This document shows positions 31,164-38,970 of a stretch of 64,000 bases of DNA, piece by piece. The position numbers were made by a program, and so were the translations under genes. Source of the stretch: Paracoccus sp. (in: a-proteobacteria) (GTDB lineage: Bacteria > Pseudomonadota > Alphaproteobacteria > Rhodobacterales > Rhodobacteraceae); assembly GCF_030538695.1 (NCBI RefSeq), contig NZ_JAUNTN010000013.1:1-64000 (forward strand), given 5' to 3'. The first letter of the stretch is position 1, and the number at the start of each line of letters is the position of its first letter. A model generated the notes under the pieces. That model did not search any database. It was not told where the DNA came from and saw nothing but the letters and a program-made list of their open reading frames with translations.

Positions 31164-31188
31164 GGGGTGAGGGGCAACCCCTCACCCC
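31164..31188 (+). promoter_or_regulatory. Strong hairpin between atpE and atpX
   Basis: GGGGTGAGGGG and CCCCTCACCCC pair perfectly around a CAA loop. Without a T-run it is not a standard terminator. Its place, right behind the c-subunit gene, fits mRNA processing or 3'-end protection that raises atpE expression over the b and b' genes. Confidence 0.7.
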
Positions 31189-31219
31189 TTCGTGACCTGA
31201 AAGGCCAAGGGGTAAGGAA

Positions 31220-31846
31220 ATGTTCAGCCTGTTGCAGCAGACCGCGCCTGTCGTGGTCGAAACCATTGAAGAAAACACCGTAGTTGTGCCGGAAGCGGCG
31301 CATGGCACGGTGGAGGTGGCCCACGGGGCCGCTGCTGCTGCGGAAAGCTCGACCGGGATGCCGCAGCTTGATTTCAGCACGTTCGGCAACCAGATCTTCT
31401 GGCTTCTGGTGACGCTGGCGGTGCTTTACTGGGTGCTGTCACGCATCGCGCTGCCGCGCATCGCCTCGGTCATTTCTGATCGTCAGGCGGCGGTGACGGG
31501 CGATCTGATGGCCGCCGAAGAATTCAAGCGCAAGGCGCAGGAGGCCGAGGCCGCCTATGAGGATGCGCTGACGCAGGCCCGGAGTGAGGCCGGCAAGATC
31601 GTCGAGGCCAACCGCGCCGCGATCCAGAAAGATCTGGATGCTGCGATTGCCAAGGCGGATGCTGAAATTGCCGCTCGTGGGCTGGAATCGGAAAAGCGCA
31701 TTGCGGATATTCGCGCCTCGTCGCGTGCCGATGCCGCAACCGTGGCCAAGGATGTGACCGCTGATCTTCTGGCCGCGTTTGGTGGTCAGGCTGATGCGGG
31801 CGCAATCAATGCCGCCGTGGACGCCAAGCTGAAAGGGGCTGCCTGA
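31220..31846 (+). CDS. atpX: ATP synthase F0 subunit b'
   Basis: This 208-residue peripheral-stalk subunit has an extended N-terminus rich in Glu, Val and Ala, one transmembrane helix (FWLLVTLAVLYWVLSRIALP), and a long Ala/Glu/Lys coiled coil that dimerises with subunit b. The b' copy is typical of photosynthetic and related alphaproteobacteria. The stop overlaps the atpF start as TGATG. Confidence 0.93.
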   Translation: MFSLLQQTAPVVVETIEENTVVVPEAAHGTVEVAHGAAAAAESSTGMPQLDFSTFGNQIFWLLVTLAVLYWVLSRIALPRIASVISDRQAAVTGDLMAAEEFKRKAQEAEAAYEDALTQARSEAGKIVEANRAAIQKDLDAAIAKADAEIAARGLESEKRIADIRASSRADAATVAKDVTADLLAAFGGQADAGAINAAVDAKLKGAA

Positions 31847-32400
31847 TGAAACGTCTTGCCATCATCGCGGCCTTGGCTGCCAGCCCGGCTTTTGCCGCCT
31901 CTGGCCCGTTCTTCTCACTGCGCAACACGGATTTCATCGTGCTGCTGGCTTTCCTGCTGTTCGTCGGGATTTTGGTTTATTACAAAATTCCGGGGCTGAT
32001 CGGTGGGATGCTGGACAAGCGTGCCGAGCAGATCCGCGCCGATCTGGCCGAGGCCCGCAAGCTGCGTGAAGAGGCGCAGGAGGTTTATGCCAGCTATGAA
32101 CGCCGCCAGCGCGAGGTGAAGGATCAGGCCGACGCCATCGTTGCCAATGCCAAGCGCGAAGCTGAGGTCAGCGCCGAGAAGGCCCGCGCCGATCTGGCCC
32201 GCTCGATCGAGCGCCGGATTCAGGCCGCGCAGGACCAGATTGCCAGCGCCGAAAATGACGCTGTGCGCGCGGTTCGCAACAGCGCCGTGGGGGCTGCGGT
32301 GGCTGCGGCGGCGGAACTTCTGGCTGCGCAAGGCAATGCCACGCAGCGCAGCGCCGAGATCGACAGCGCCATCGAAGATGTTGCCCGGCGGCTGAGCTGA
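31846..32400 (+). CDS. atpF: ATP synthase F0 subunit b
   Basis: This 184-residue protein has an N-terminal hydrophobic leader (IIAALAASPAFA), a membrane helix (FIVLLAFLLFVGILVYYKIPG), and a long coiled coil (VYASYERRQREVKDQADAI) ending in an Ala-rich delta-binding segment. It is the last gene of the F0 operon; a terminator follows 23 bases downstream. The leader resembles a cleavable signal, as in some related b subunits. Confidence 0.95.
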   Translation: MKRLAIIAALAASPAFAASGPFFSLRNTDFIVLLAFLLFVGILVYYKIPGLIGGMLDKRAEQIRADLAEARKLREEAQEVYASYERRQREVKDQADAIVANAKREAEVSAEKARADLARSIERRIQAAQDQIASAENDAVRAVRNSAVGAAVAAAAELLAAQGNATQRSAEIDSAIEDVARRLS

Positions 32401-32422
32401 GCATCTTTTCAGAGCAATCAAG

Positions 32423-32446
32423 GCCCCGCTTCGGCGGGGCTTTTTT
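32423..32446 (+). terminator. Intrinsic terminator of the F0 operon
   Basis: GCCCCGC, loop TTCG, and GCGGGGC are followed by six Ts. Confidence 0.93.
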
Positions 32447-32563
32447 GTGCGATTAACGAATTCTTGGGGATTTTCTGCCAGACTGACACCATGAAACGAA
32501 TGGTGGCGATGATTCTGGCGGCGCTGTCTGGCATATTCTGCCGGGCTTGCGGCGATCTGATGC

Positions 32564-32588
32564 AAAAGGCCGGGCGTATGGCCCGACC
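32564..32588 (-). terminator. Terminator of the OmpA-like lipoprotein gene
   Basis: On the minus strand GGTCGGGC, loop CATAC, and GCCCGGCC (one GU pair) are followed by TTTT, 20 bases past the stop codon. Confidence 0.75.
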
Positions 32589-32607
32589 TCTGGTCGCTGT
32601 GTCCCGC

Positions 32608-33264
32608 TTATTGCGTCGGGCGGATATTGATTTCCACCCGACGGTTCTGCGCCCGGCCTTCGGCGGTGTTGTTGCTGGCAATCGGTTGCGCCTGCCCGCG
32701 ACCTGCAATCGCCAGCCGCGTCTGCGCGACCCCTGCTGCGGTCAGGATACCGGCAACCGACCTTGCCCGGCGCTCGGACAGATCAAGGTTATAGGCGGCG
32801 GTGCCGGTCGAATCGGTATGGCCGATAACCTCGACCCGGCTATTCGGATATTGGTTCAGGTTCCGCGCCAGCGCGTAAAGGTCATTCTGCGCCGCACCCG
32901 ACACGGCGGCGGAATCGGTGGCAAACAGAATGCCCTCGGGCATGATGACCGACAGATAACTGCCGTTGTTCACGATGCGGATGTTCGGGTTGGTGATCTG
33001 GCTGCGCAGCGCCCGTTCCTGCTGATCCAGAACCGCGCCGACGGCGGCACCCGCAGCCGCACCCACGGCGGCGCTGCGCAGCACGTCGCGGGTTTCGGTT
33101 TTATTGTCCCGCTGGGCGCCGTAAATCGCGCCCGCTGCGGCTCCGGCAATCGCACCTTGCGCGGTGCGGCTCATGCCGGTGGTTGTGGTTCCATCGGTCG
33201 GCGCACAGGCTGCAAGGCCCAAAATCCCCGCCGATGCCAGAAGAAGGGTCACACGCGCTTTCAT
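32608..33264 (-). CDS. OmpA-family lipoprotein with glycine-zipper domain
   Basis: This 218-residue lipoprotein (lipobox LAAC) has a glycine-zipper segment (AIAGAAAGAIYGAQ and AAVGAAAGAAVGAVL), then an OmpA C-terminal peptidoglycan-binding domain with EVIGHTDSTGTAAYN, LSERRARSVAGIL and RRVEINI. It should sit in the outer membrane and grip peptidoglycan. Three consecutive ATGs (33270, 33267, 33264) follow a GAGG; the last has the best spacing (eight bases). It is divergent from nth and has its own terminator. Confidence 0.9.
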   Translation of the reverse strand: MKARVTLLLASAGILGLAACAPTDGTTTTGMSRTAQGAIAGAAAGAIYGAQRDNKTETRDVLRSAAVGAAAGAAVGAVLDQQERALRSQITNPNIRIVNNGSYLSVIMPEGILFATDSAAVSGAAQNDLYALARNLNQYPNSRVEVIGHTDSTGTAAYNLDLSERRARSVAGILTAAGVAQTRLAIAGRGQAQPIASNNTAEGRAQNRRVEINIRPTQ

Positions 33265-33469
33265 CATCATAGCCTCGTTCCATTGACAGTTGCGGAAATG
33301 CCGGAATGGGCTGCATTGCTGGACCTGCCCGGCTTTCCTTCTGCTATTCAACGCCGGGGCTTTGCTCTGGTTCCGGTTCTGACCTGCGCTCGCGCAGGGG
33401 TGAAGCCGTGGGATTGCATTGGCGACGGCTGGGGCTTGCAAAGCCATGCCCTGCGTTGCATCAGGCGGA

Positions 33470-34135
33470 ATGGCCCGGAAAATCACGAAATTACCCGCAG
33501 CATTGTCTTATCGCACTCAGGTCGAGATCTTTTCCCGACTACGGGCGCAGGCACCGCAGCCGGAAACCGAACTTCATTATGGCAATGCGTTTCAACTGCT
33601 GGTGGCGGTGGCGCTGTCGGCACAGGCCACCGATGCAGGGGTGAACCGGGCAACCTCGGCGCTGTTTCAGCAGGTGACGACACCGCAGCAAATGCTGGAT
33701 CTCGGGCTGGAGGCGCTGACCGAGCATATTAAAACCATCGGTCTGTTCCGCCAAAAGGCCAAGAATGTCATCGCCCTGTCGTGGATATTGGTCGAGGAGT
33801 TCGGCGGCGAAGTGCCGTCTTCCCGCGCCGCGCTGATGCTTTTGCCGGGGGTGGGGCGCAAGACGGCGAATGTGGTGCTGAATTGCGTCTGGCATTTTCC
33901 GGCGCAGGCGGTGGACACGCATATTTTTCGCGTCGGCAACCGCACGCAGATCGCGCCGGGCCGCGACGTGGACGAGGTGGAACGCGCCATCGAAGACAAT
34001 ATCCCCGCAGAGTTTCAGCAAAACGCCCATCACTGGCTGATCCTTCATGGCCGCTATATCTGCACCGCCCGCAAGCCGCGCTGTGTGGATTGCCTGATCC
34101 GGGATCTCTGCCCTTACGAGGAAAAAATCGTATGA
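33470..34135 (+). CDS. nth: Endonuclease III
   Basis: This 221-residue base-excision repair glycosylase/AP lyase removes oxidised pyrimidines. The helix-hairpin-helix LLPGVGRKTANVVLN contains the catalytic Lys, the catalytic Asp is in AVDTHIFRVGNR, and the 4Fe-4S cluster cysteines follow C-X6-C-X2-C-X5-C at the C-terminus (CTARKPRCVDCLIRDLC). The ATG at 33470 was chosen by similarity; the frame is open 17 codons upstream. Its TGA overlaps the start of the kinase gene. Confidence 0.95.
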   Translation: MARKITKLPAALSYRTQVEIFSRLRAQAPQPETELHYGNAFQLLVAVALSAQATDAGVNRATSALFQQVTTPQQMLDLGLEALTEHIKTIGLFRQKAKNVIALSWILVEEFGGEVPSSRAALMLLPGVGRKTANVVLNCVWHFPAQAVDTHIFRVGNRTQIAPGRDVDEVERAIEDNIPAEFQQNAHHWLILHGRYICTARKPRCVDCLIRDLCPYEEKIV

Positions 34136-35148
34136 GTTATGACGTTATCGGCATTGGCAATGCCATTATGGACATGATCGCCCCGATCGAGGACGCCCGG
34201 CTGACCGCATTGGGTATCGAGCGGGGGATCATGCAACTGGTGGACCAGAGCCGGGCCGAAGAACTGACCGTTGCGCAGGAAATGGCCGACGGGGCAGCGG
34301 ATGGGCGCGCTCATGCACAGGTGCTGCCGGGCGGTTCAGTCGCCAATACGCTGGCCGGGATTGGGAAGCTGGGGCTGCGGACCGGCTTTATCGGGCGGGT
34401 GGCAAATGACCCGCTGGGGCTGAGTTATGCCGAGCAATGCGAACTGGCGGGGACGCGGTTTCTGAACCCGCCGGTTGCGGGGGATTCCCTGCCGACCTCG
34501 CGCAGCCTGATTTTCGTGTCGCCCGATGGTGAGCGGTCGATGAACACATATCTGGGGATTTCGGCGGAAATCAGCCCTGATGATGTGGACCCCGCCGCGT
34601 TTCAGGGTGTTGGCTGGCTGTTTCTGGAAGGCTATCTGTTTGATAAGGCAAAAGGAAAGCAGGCGTTCCTGAAAGCTGCTGAACTGGCCCATGCGGCGGG
34701 TGGGCGCGCGGGCATTGCGCTGTCAGATCCGTTCTGTGTGGACCGTCATCGAGAGGATTTCCGCCGCCTGGTGGCCGGTCCGATGGATTATGTGATCGGC
34801 AATGTGCATGAATGGACCTCGCTTTATCAGACCGAAGATCTGGAGGCCTCGCTGGCGCAGGCCAGCCGCGATTGCCGGCTGGTGATCTGCACCCGATCCG
34901 GCGAAGACGCTTTGCTGATCGAGGACGGGCGGCGGGTGACGGCGCGGGTCGATCCGGTGGTGCCGGTCGATGCGACGGGGGCCGGCGATCAGTTCGCGGC
35001 GGGGCTGATCTATGGGCTGGCCTCAGGGCGGCCGCTGGAGGTTGCGGGCCGGATGGCGACGCTGGCTGCTGCCGAGGTGATCGGCCATGTCGGGCCGCGC
35101 CCGCAGGCGGATTTGCGCGAAGCCTTCCGGGCCGAGAGGCTGATCTGA
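34132..35148 (+). CDS. PfkB-family carbohydrate kinase, adenosine-kinase-like
   Basis: This 338-residue ribokinase-fold kinase begins MSYDVIGIGNAIMDMIAPI and has the substrate Gly-rich segment LPGGSVANTLAGIGKLGLRT and the C-terminal catalytic motif DATGAGDQFAAG, where the second Asp is the base. Proteins of this size and opening are annotated as adenosine kinase or sugar kinase in relatives; the substrate cannot be read from sequence. It is ATGA-coupled to nth. Confidence 0.87.
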   Translation: MSYDVIGIGNAIMDMIAPIEDARLTALGIERGIMQLVDQSRAEELTVAQEMADGAADGRAHAQVLPGGSVANTLAGIGKLGLRTGFIGRVANDPLGLSYAEQCELAGTRFLNPPVAGDSLPTSRSLIFVSPDGERSMNTYLGISAEISPDDVDPAAFQGVGWLFLEGYLFDKAKGKQAFLKAAELAHAAGGRAGIALSDPFCVDRHREDFRRLVAGPMDYVIGNVHEWTSLYQTEDLEASLAQASRDCRLVICTRSGEDALLIEDGRRVTARVDPVVPVDATGAGDQFAAGLIYGLASGRPLEVAGRMATLAAAEVIGHVGPRPQADLREAFRAERLI

Positions 35149-35279
35149 TCGGCGGGCGGTGAACCATCGGCCGTGCCTGATGTGCAAAAAAAGGCGATGC
35201 GCGGGGTCTGGTTTCGCGCGTTGCGTGAAACGGGTGGCGCGTGTATCACATGCGGCAGAATAATTCAGAAGGGAATACC

Positions 35280-36539
35280 ATGCGCAGAGTTGTCGTCACG
35301 GGGCTGGGAATGGTCACGCCGCTGGCTTGCGGGGTTGAGGAAACATGGTCGCGGCTCCTGGACGGGCAGTCGGGTGCGGGGCCAATCACACGCTTTGATC
35401 CGGCCAATGTGGTGACGAAATACGCTTGTGAGATCCCGCAAGGCGACGGCAGCGATGGCACGTTCAACCCCGATGACTGGATGGAGCCGAAAGAGCGCCG
35501 CAAGGTCGATGATTTTATCCTTTATGGTATGGCGGCGGCCGTTCAGGCGGTGAATGACAGCGGCTGGGCACCCGAAACCGAAGAACAGCGTGAGCGCACC
35601 GGGGTGATGATCGGCTCGGGGATCGGTGGGCTGACCTCGATCGCCGAAGCGGCGGTGCTGATCCATGAGCGTGGACCCAAGCGGGTGTCGCCGTTTTTCA
35701 TCCCCGGCTCGCTGATTAACCTCGTTTCCGGGCAGGTGAGTATTCGCTTTGGTTTCAAGGGGCCGAATCATGCCGTGGTGACGGCGTGCAGCACAGGCGC
35801 CCACGCGATTGGCGATGCGGCGCGGCTGATCCAGCTGGGCGACGCGGATGTGATGGTCGCAGGTGGTGCGGAAGCCCCCATCAGCGAAATCGGGATTGCC
35901 GGGTTCAATGCCTGCAAGGCACTGTCCACCAAACGCGCGGATGATCCCAAGGCCGCCAGCCGCCCGTGGGATGCAGAGCGCGATGGCTTTGTGATGGGCG
36001 AAGGCGCGGGTGTTGTCGTGCTGGAGGAATACGAACACGCCAAAGCACGCGGGGCAAAGATTTACGCCGAGGTGCTGGGCTATGGCCTGTCGGGCGACGC
36101 TTATCACATCACCGCGCCGAGCGAGGATGGCGATGGCGGTTTCCGCTCGATGTCTGCAGCGCTGAAGCGGGCCGGGCTGGAGCCTGCCGCGCTGGATTAC
36201 ATCAATGCGCATGGCACCAGCACGATGGCCGATGTGATCGAACTGGGCGCGGTCGAGCGTCTGCTGGGCGATGCAGCGGGCAATGTGGCGATGTCGTCCA
36301 CGAAATCCAGCATCGGGCATTTGCTGGGCGCTGCGGGCGCGGTCGAGGCGATTTTTTGCGTGCTGGCGATCCGCGACCAGATCGCCCCCCCAACGCTGAA
36401 TCTGGATGATCCGGCGCGGGAAACGGCGATTGACCTGTGCGCCAATGCTGCTGTGCGTCGCAAGATCGACCTGGCGCTGTCGAACAGCTTTGGCTTTGGC
36501 GGCACCAATGCCAGCCTTGTTGTCGGCAAGGTGCGCTGA
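35280..36539 (+). CDS. fabF: Beta-ketoacyl-ACP synthase II
   Basis: This 419-residue KAS II elongates acyl-ACP in fatty acid synthesis. It starts MRRVVVTGLGMVTPLACG. The catalytic Cys is in VTACSTGAHAIGDA and the His residues are in YINAHGTSTMADV and STKSSIGHLLGAAGAVE, with SNSFGFGGTNASLV at the end. It lies two bases before mltG. The usual acpP neighbour is not upstream. This is the complete housekeeping copy; a second ketosynthase ends at the left edge of the window. Confidence 0.96.
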   Translation: MRRVVVTGLGMVTPLACGVEETWSRLLDGQSGAGPITRFDPANVVTKYACEIPQGDGSDGTFNPDDWMEPKERRKVDDFILYGMAAAVQAVNDSGWAPETEEQRERTGVMIGSGIGGLTSIAEAAVLIHERGPKRVSPFFIPGSLINLVSGQVSIRFGFKGPNHAVVTACSTGAHAIGDAARLIQLGDADVMVAGGAEAPISEIGIAGFNACKALSTKRADDPKAASRPWDAERDGFVMGEGAGVVVLEEYEHAKARGAKIYAEVLGYGLSGDAYHITAPSEDGDGGFRSMSAALKRAGLEPAALDYINAHGTSTMADVIELGAVERLLGDAAGNVAMSSTKSSIGHLLGAAGAVEAIFCVLAIRDQIAPPTLNLDDPARETAIDLCANAAVRRKIDLALSNSFGFGGTNASLVVGKVR

Positions 36540-36541
36540 CC

Positions 36542-37723
36542 ATGTGGCGCAATATCGTCTCGAACCTGATGACGCTGGCTATTCTGGGGCTGGTCGCGGT
36601 TGCGGCGGCAGTTGCCTGGGGGCGGCACCAGTATAGCGCCCCCGGTCCCAGCGATGTAGCGCAATGCGTGCAGGTCGCGCCGGGGGCCAGTCTGCGCGCC
36701 GTCAGCGACCGGCTGGCCGAGCAAGGGGCGATTTCGCAAGCCTATATTTTCCGCACCGGCGCGGATTATGCGGGCAAGGCAGGTGATCTGAAATTCGGCA
36801 GCTATCTGGTGCCAGCCCATGCCAGTATGGAGCAGATCGTCGATGTGATCACGGCTGGCGGGCCAAGCACCTGCGGCACCGAGGTGATTTTCCGGGTGGG
36901 TGTGCGGGGCAATACGGTGGTGTTGCGCGACGTCAATCCGCAGACTGGCCAATATGAGGACCGCGCCCGCTATAATCCTGCGACCGAGGATGCGCCCGAG
37001 GCGATCATGCAGGCCGAGGCGCAACCTGATGCGCGGCTGCGCTTTGCGGTGGCCGAAGGCACGACAAGCTGGCAGATCGTCGAAGGGCTGAAAGAAGCCG
37101 GTTTCATGTCGGGCGAGATCAGCAGCGTTCCGGCGGAAGGCGCGCTGGCGCCGGATACCTATGAGGTCAAGAAGGACGCCGACCGGCAGGCGCTGCTGAA
37201 CGAAATGGAGCAGCGGCAGGCGGCCATTCTGGCAACGGCATGGGAAAACCGGGTGATGGGGCTGCCTTATCGCACGCCGGAGGAGGCGCTGATTATGGCC
37301 TCGATCGTGGAAAAGGAAACCGCGGTGGCGGCCGAGCGGGAAACCGTGGCAGGCGTTTTCGTGAACCGGCTGAATCAGGGGATGCGCCTGCAAACCGACC
37401 CGACGGTGATCTATGGCGTGACCGGCGGGCAGGGGATTCTGGACCGGGGGTTGCGGCGCTCGGAACTGGATCGGCGCACGCCCTATAACACCTATCAGAT
37501 CGACGGGCTGCCGCCGACGCCGATTGCAAATCCCGGTCGGGCAGCCATCAATGCGGCGCTGAACCCGGCACAGACGGATTACATCTTTTTCGTCGCTGAC
37601 GGGACCGGCGGTCATGCTTTCGCAGCAACGCTGGAGGAGCATAACGCCAATGTTGCCCGCTGGCGCGAGATCGAGGCGCGGCAGGGGCAGGCGGCTGACT
37701 CGCCAGTGCAGGATGGCGGCTGA
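36542..37723 (+). CDS. mltG: Endolytic transglycosylase MltG
   Basis: This 393-residue inner-membrane protein has one N-terminal transmembrane helix (LMTLAILGLVAVAAAVAWG) and a periplasmic YceG domain. A LysM-like part comes first (VAPGASLRAVSDRLAEQGAI), then the catalytic Glu in LIMASIVEKE, and the motifs VFVNRLNQGMRLQTDPTVIYG and YNTYQIDGLPPTPIANPG. It cuts nascent glycan strands and limits their length. It follows fabF by two bases, a pairing common in alphaproteobacteria, and a strong terminator follows. Confidence 0.95.
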   Translation: MWRNIVSNLMTLAILGLVAVAAAVAWGRHQYSAPGPSDVAQCVQVAPGASLRAVSDRLAEQGAISQAYIFRTGADYAGKAGDLKFGSYLVPAHASMEQIVDVITAGGPSTCGTEVIFRVGVRGNTVVLRDVNPQTGQYEDRARYNPATEDAPEAIMQAEAQPDARLRFAVAEGTTSWQIVEGLKEAGFMSGEISSVPAEGALAPDTYEVKKDADRQALLNEMEQRQAAILATAWENRVMGLPYRTPEEALIMASIVEKETAVAAERETVAGVFVNRLNQGMRLQTDPTVIYGVTGGQGILDRGLRRSELDRRTPYNTYQIDGLPPTPIANPGRAAINAALNPAQTDYIFFVADGTGGHAFAATLEEHNANVARWREIEARQGQAADSPVQDGG

Positions 37724-37751
37724 GATCTGTGATCCGTTACGGGAGCTGGAG

Positions 37752-37780
37752 CCGGCGCGATTCCCTCGCGCCGGTTTTTT
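37752..37780 (+). terminator. Intrinsic terminator after mltG
   Basis: CCGGCGCGA, loop TTCCC, and TCGCGCCGG are followed by six Ts. Confidence 0.93.
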
Positions 37781-38032
37781 CATGCCATGTTTCGGCAGAT
37801 GAGAGGGCCGCTGCCGCAGATGTTGCGGAGGGTGTTGCGGGGCGCGGACCCTATCAAACATGGGATTTTGTGGGGTGTTGCGCTCGCTGCATGGTTTAAA
37901 GGTTGACTTTGCGAACGCCCTTAGATAGAAAGTTCCCATGCTGGGAGAAGTGGGTAAGCGGCCGGGTCAATGACCTTGCCGCTTTTTTCATTCCTCGCCT
38001 CGTGCGGACAGGCACACGAGACAGGGCAATCA
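37781..38032 (+). promoter_or_regulatory. Leader region of the GTA remnant
   Basis: The stretch between the mltG terminator and the first gene transfer agent gene holds a TTGACT box near 37903 with an AT-containing GATAGAA about 15 bases on, a plausible promoter. A terminator-like hairpin at 37956-37988 follows, so transcription may be attenuated before the GTA genes. No gene is seen. Confidence 0.4.
37956..37988 (+). terminator. Terminator-like hairpin before the GTA genes
   Basis: AAGCGGC pairs with GCCGCTT, and an inner stem GGTCA/TGACC sits inside. A run of Ts follows. It lies 44 bases before the start of the small terminase gene, as an attenuator would. Confidence 0.65.
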
Positions 38033-38383
38033 ATGACAGCACGATTCGAGCCGGGGCCGGGCGCCCCGGATGGGCCTTACAGCCCCGACAAGGCGGCGGC
38101 CGATCTGGCCGTGGCACAGGAACTGTTCCGCGAAACCGCCGCGGATCTGAACGGAGTCCGCCGGGCGCTGCGCGACGGCGAGACGGATCAGGTGAAGGAT
38201 GCGGTCAAGCTGGTGCGCGAGCTTCGCGTGGCAACCCAGCTTGTGCTGGAGGAAAGGAACAAGCTTGACAAGATTCGCAAGGACATTGCCGGAGGGGTCG
38301 GAGTGGGTGCGCTCGACCTTGACGCAGCACGCGATGAAATCGGGCGCAGGCTGGCTTGCCTGCGCCGCGCCGGAGGAGGTTGA
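38033..38383 (+). CDS. Gene transfer agent small terminase (gp1)
   Basis: This 116-residue helical protein reads MTARFEPGPGAPDGPYSPDK, then VKLVRELRVATQLVLEERNKLDKIRKD. It matches the first gene of the Rhodobacterales gene transfer agent structural cluster, which acts as the small terminase subunit in packaging random host DNA into phage-like particles. The gene is intact, but its partner the large terminase is truncated just downstream, so it can no longer serve packaging by itself. Upstream fabF-mltG and downstream cysE are the standard flanks of this cluster. Confidence 0.8.
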   Translation: MTARFEPGPGAPDGPYSPDKAAADLAVAQELFRETAADLNGVRRALRDGETDQVKDAVKLVRELRVATQLVLEERNKLDKIRKDIAGGVGVGALDLDAARDEIGRRLACLRRAGGG

Positions 38384-38591
38384 GACGTTTCTGGCCAGCC
38401 TGTCGGAAAACGCGCTGGTCAGCCTGCCGTGGATTTTCGACTTTTGGGCCATGCCGCACCAGTTGCCCCCCGAGGGCGACTGGAAAAGCTGGGTTATCAT
38501 GGGTGGGCGCGGTGGCAGTATTGGAAGCGCTGACATCGGAGGCGGGGCCAAGCTGAGCGTCACGATTCCATGCCCGTCGCTGAAAGAATAG
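38334..38591 (+). pseudogene. Gene transfer agent large terminase (gp2), N-terminal stub
   Basis: The first 60 codons are normal terminase: APEEVETFLASLSENALVSL, then LPWIFDFWAMPHQLPPEGDW and WVIMGGRG. In an intact protein this last motif continues AGKT to form Walker A. Here it is cut right after GGRG at about base 38513 and runs into unrelated sequence, ending at a stop 26 codons on. The ATPase and nuclease domains are gone. It overlaps the gp1 gene by 50 bases, as in intact clusters. Confidence 0.82.
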
Positions 38592-38640
38592 ATGCGGATG
38601 CTATTATGTTGACCAAGGTGCCGGATATTGGTCTAGGGCA

Positions 38641-38970
38641 GCTTTCGCGGGCAATGGGTTGCGGCCGTTATCGCCCGCGCATCTGCGGATCGAGGGGCGG
38701 CGGATCACATGGCTGCGCCGCACACGGGTGCAGGGTGACGGCTGGGACGGCCCGGATGTGCCGCTTGGCGAAGGCTTGGAAGCTTACCTGCTGCGCCTGA
38801 CCCGCGACGGCACTTTGCTGCATGAGGTCAGCCTGACGGCCCGCAATTGGACCGTGCCGCAAGATGTCTGGGATACCGCCCGCGCGGGTGGGGATTTCGC
38901 CGTCGAGGTCGCGCAACTGTCTGAAACCTATGGCCCCGGCTTTTTCGCAGAGAGGATGATTCATGTCTGA
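38641..38970 (+). pseudogene. Gene transfer agent tail/host-specificity gene (gp15), C-terminal remnant
   Basis: From about NGLRPLSPAHLRIEG to the stop, the frame encodes the conserved C-terminal segment of the large GTA tail protein: ITWLRRTRVQGDGWDG, VPLGEGLEAYLL, TVPQDVWDTA and VEVAQLSETYGPGF. The intact protein is over a thousand residues long; only about the last 105 remain. No proper start is present. It joins the terminase stub through about 130 bases of sequence I cannot assign. Its stop overlaps the DUF2793 start. Confidence 0.8.

Noticed and set aside
36845..36852. A single GTGATCAC inside mltG
   Set aside because: Lies within coding sequence (Val-Ile-Thr codons) and is unpaired, unlike the sucC and sdhC sites.
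38570..38800. Frame starting MPVAERIDADAIMLTK in the GTA junction as a new gene
   Set aside because: Its second half is an out-of-frame reading of the gp15 remnant; only about 25 codons are independent, too few to support a gene.
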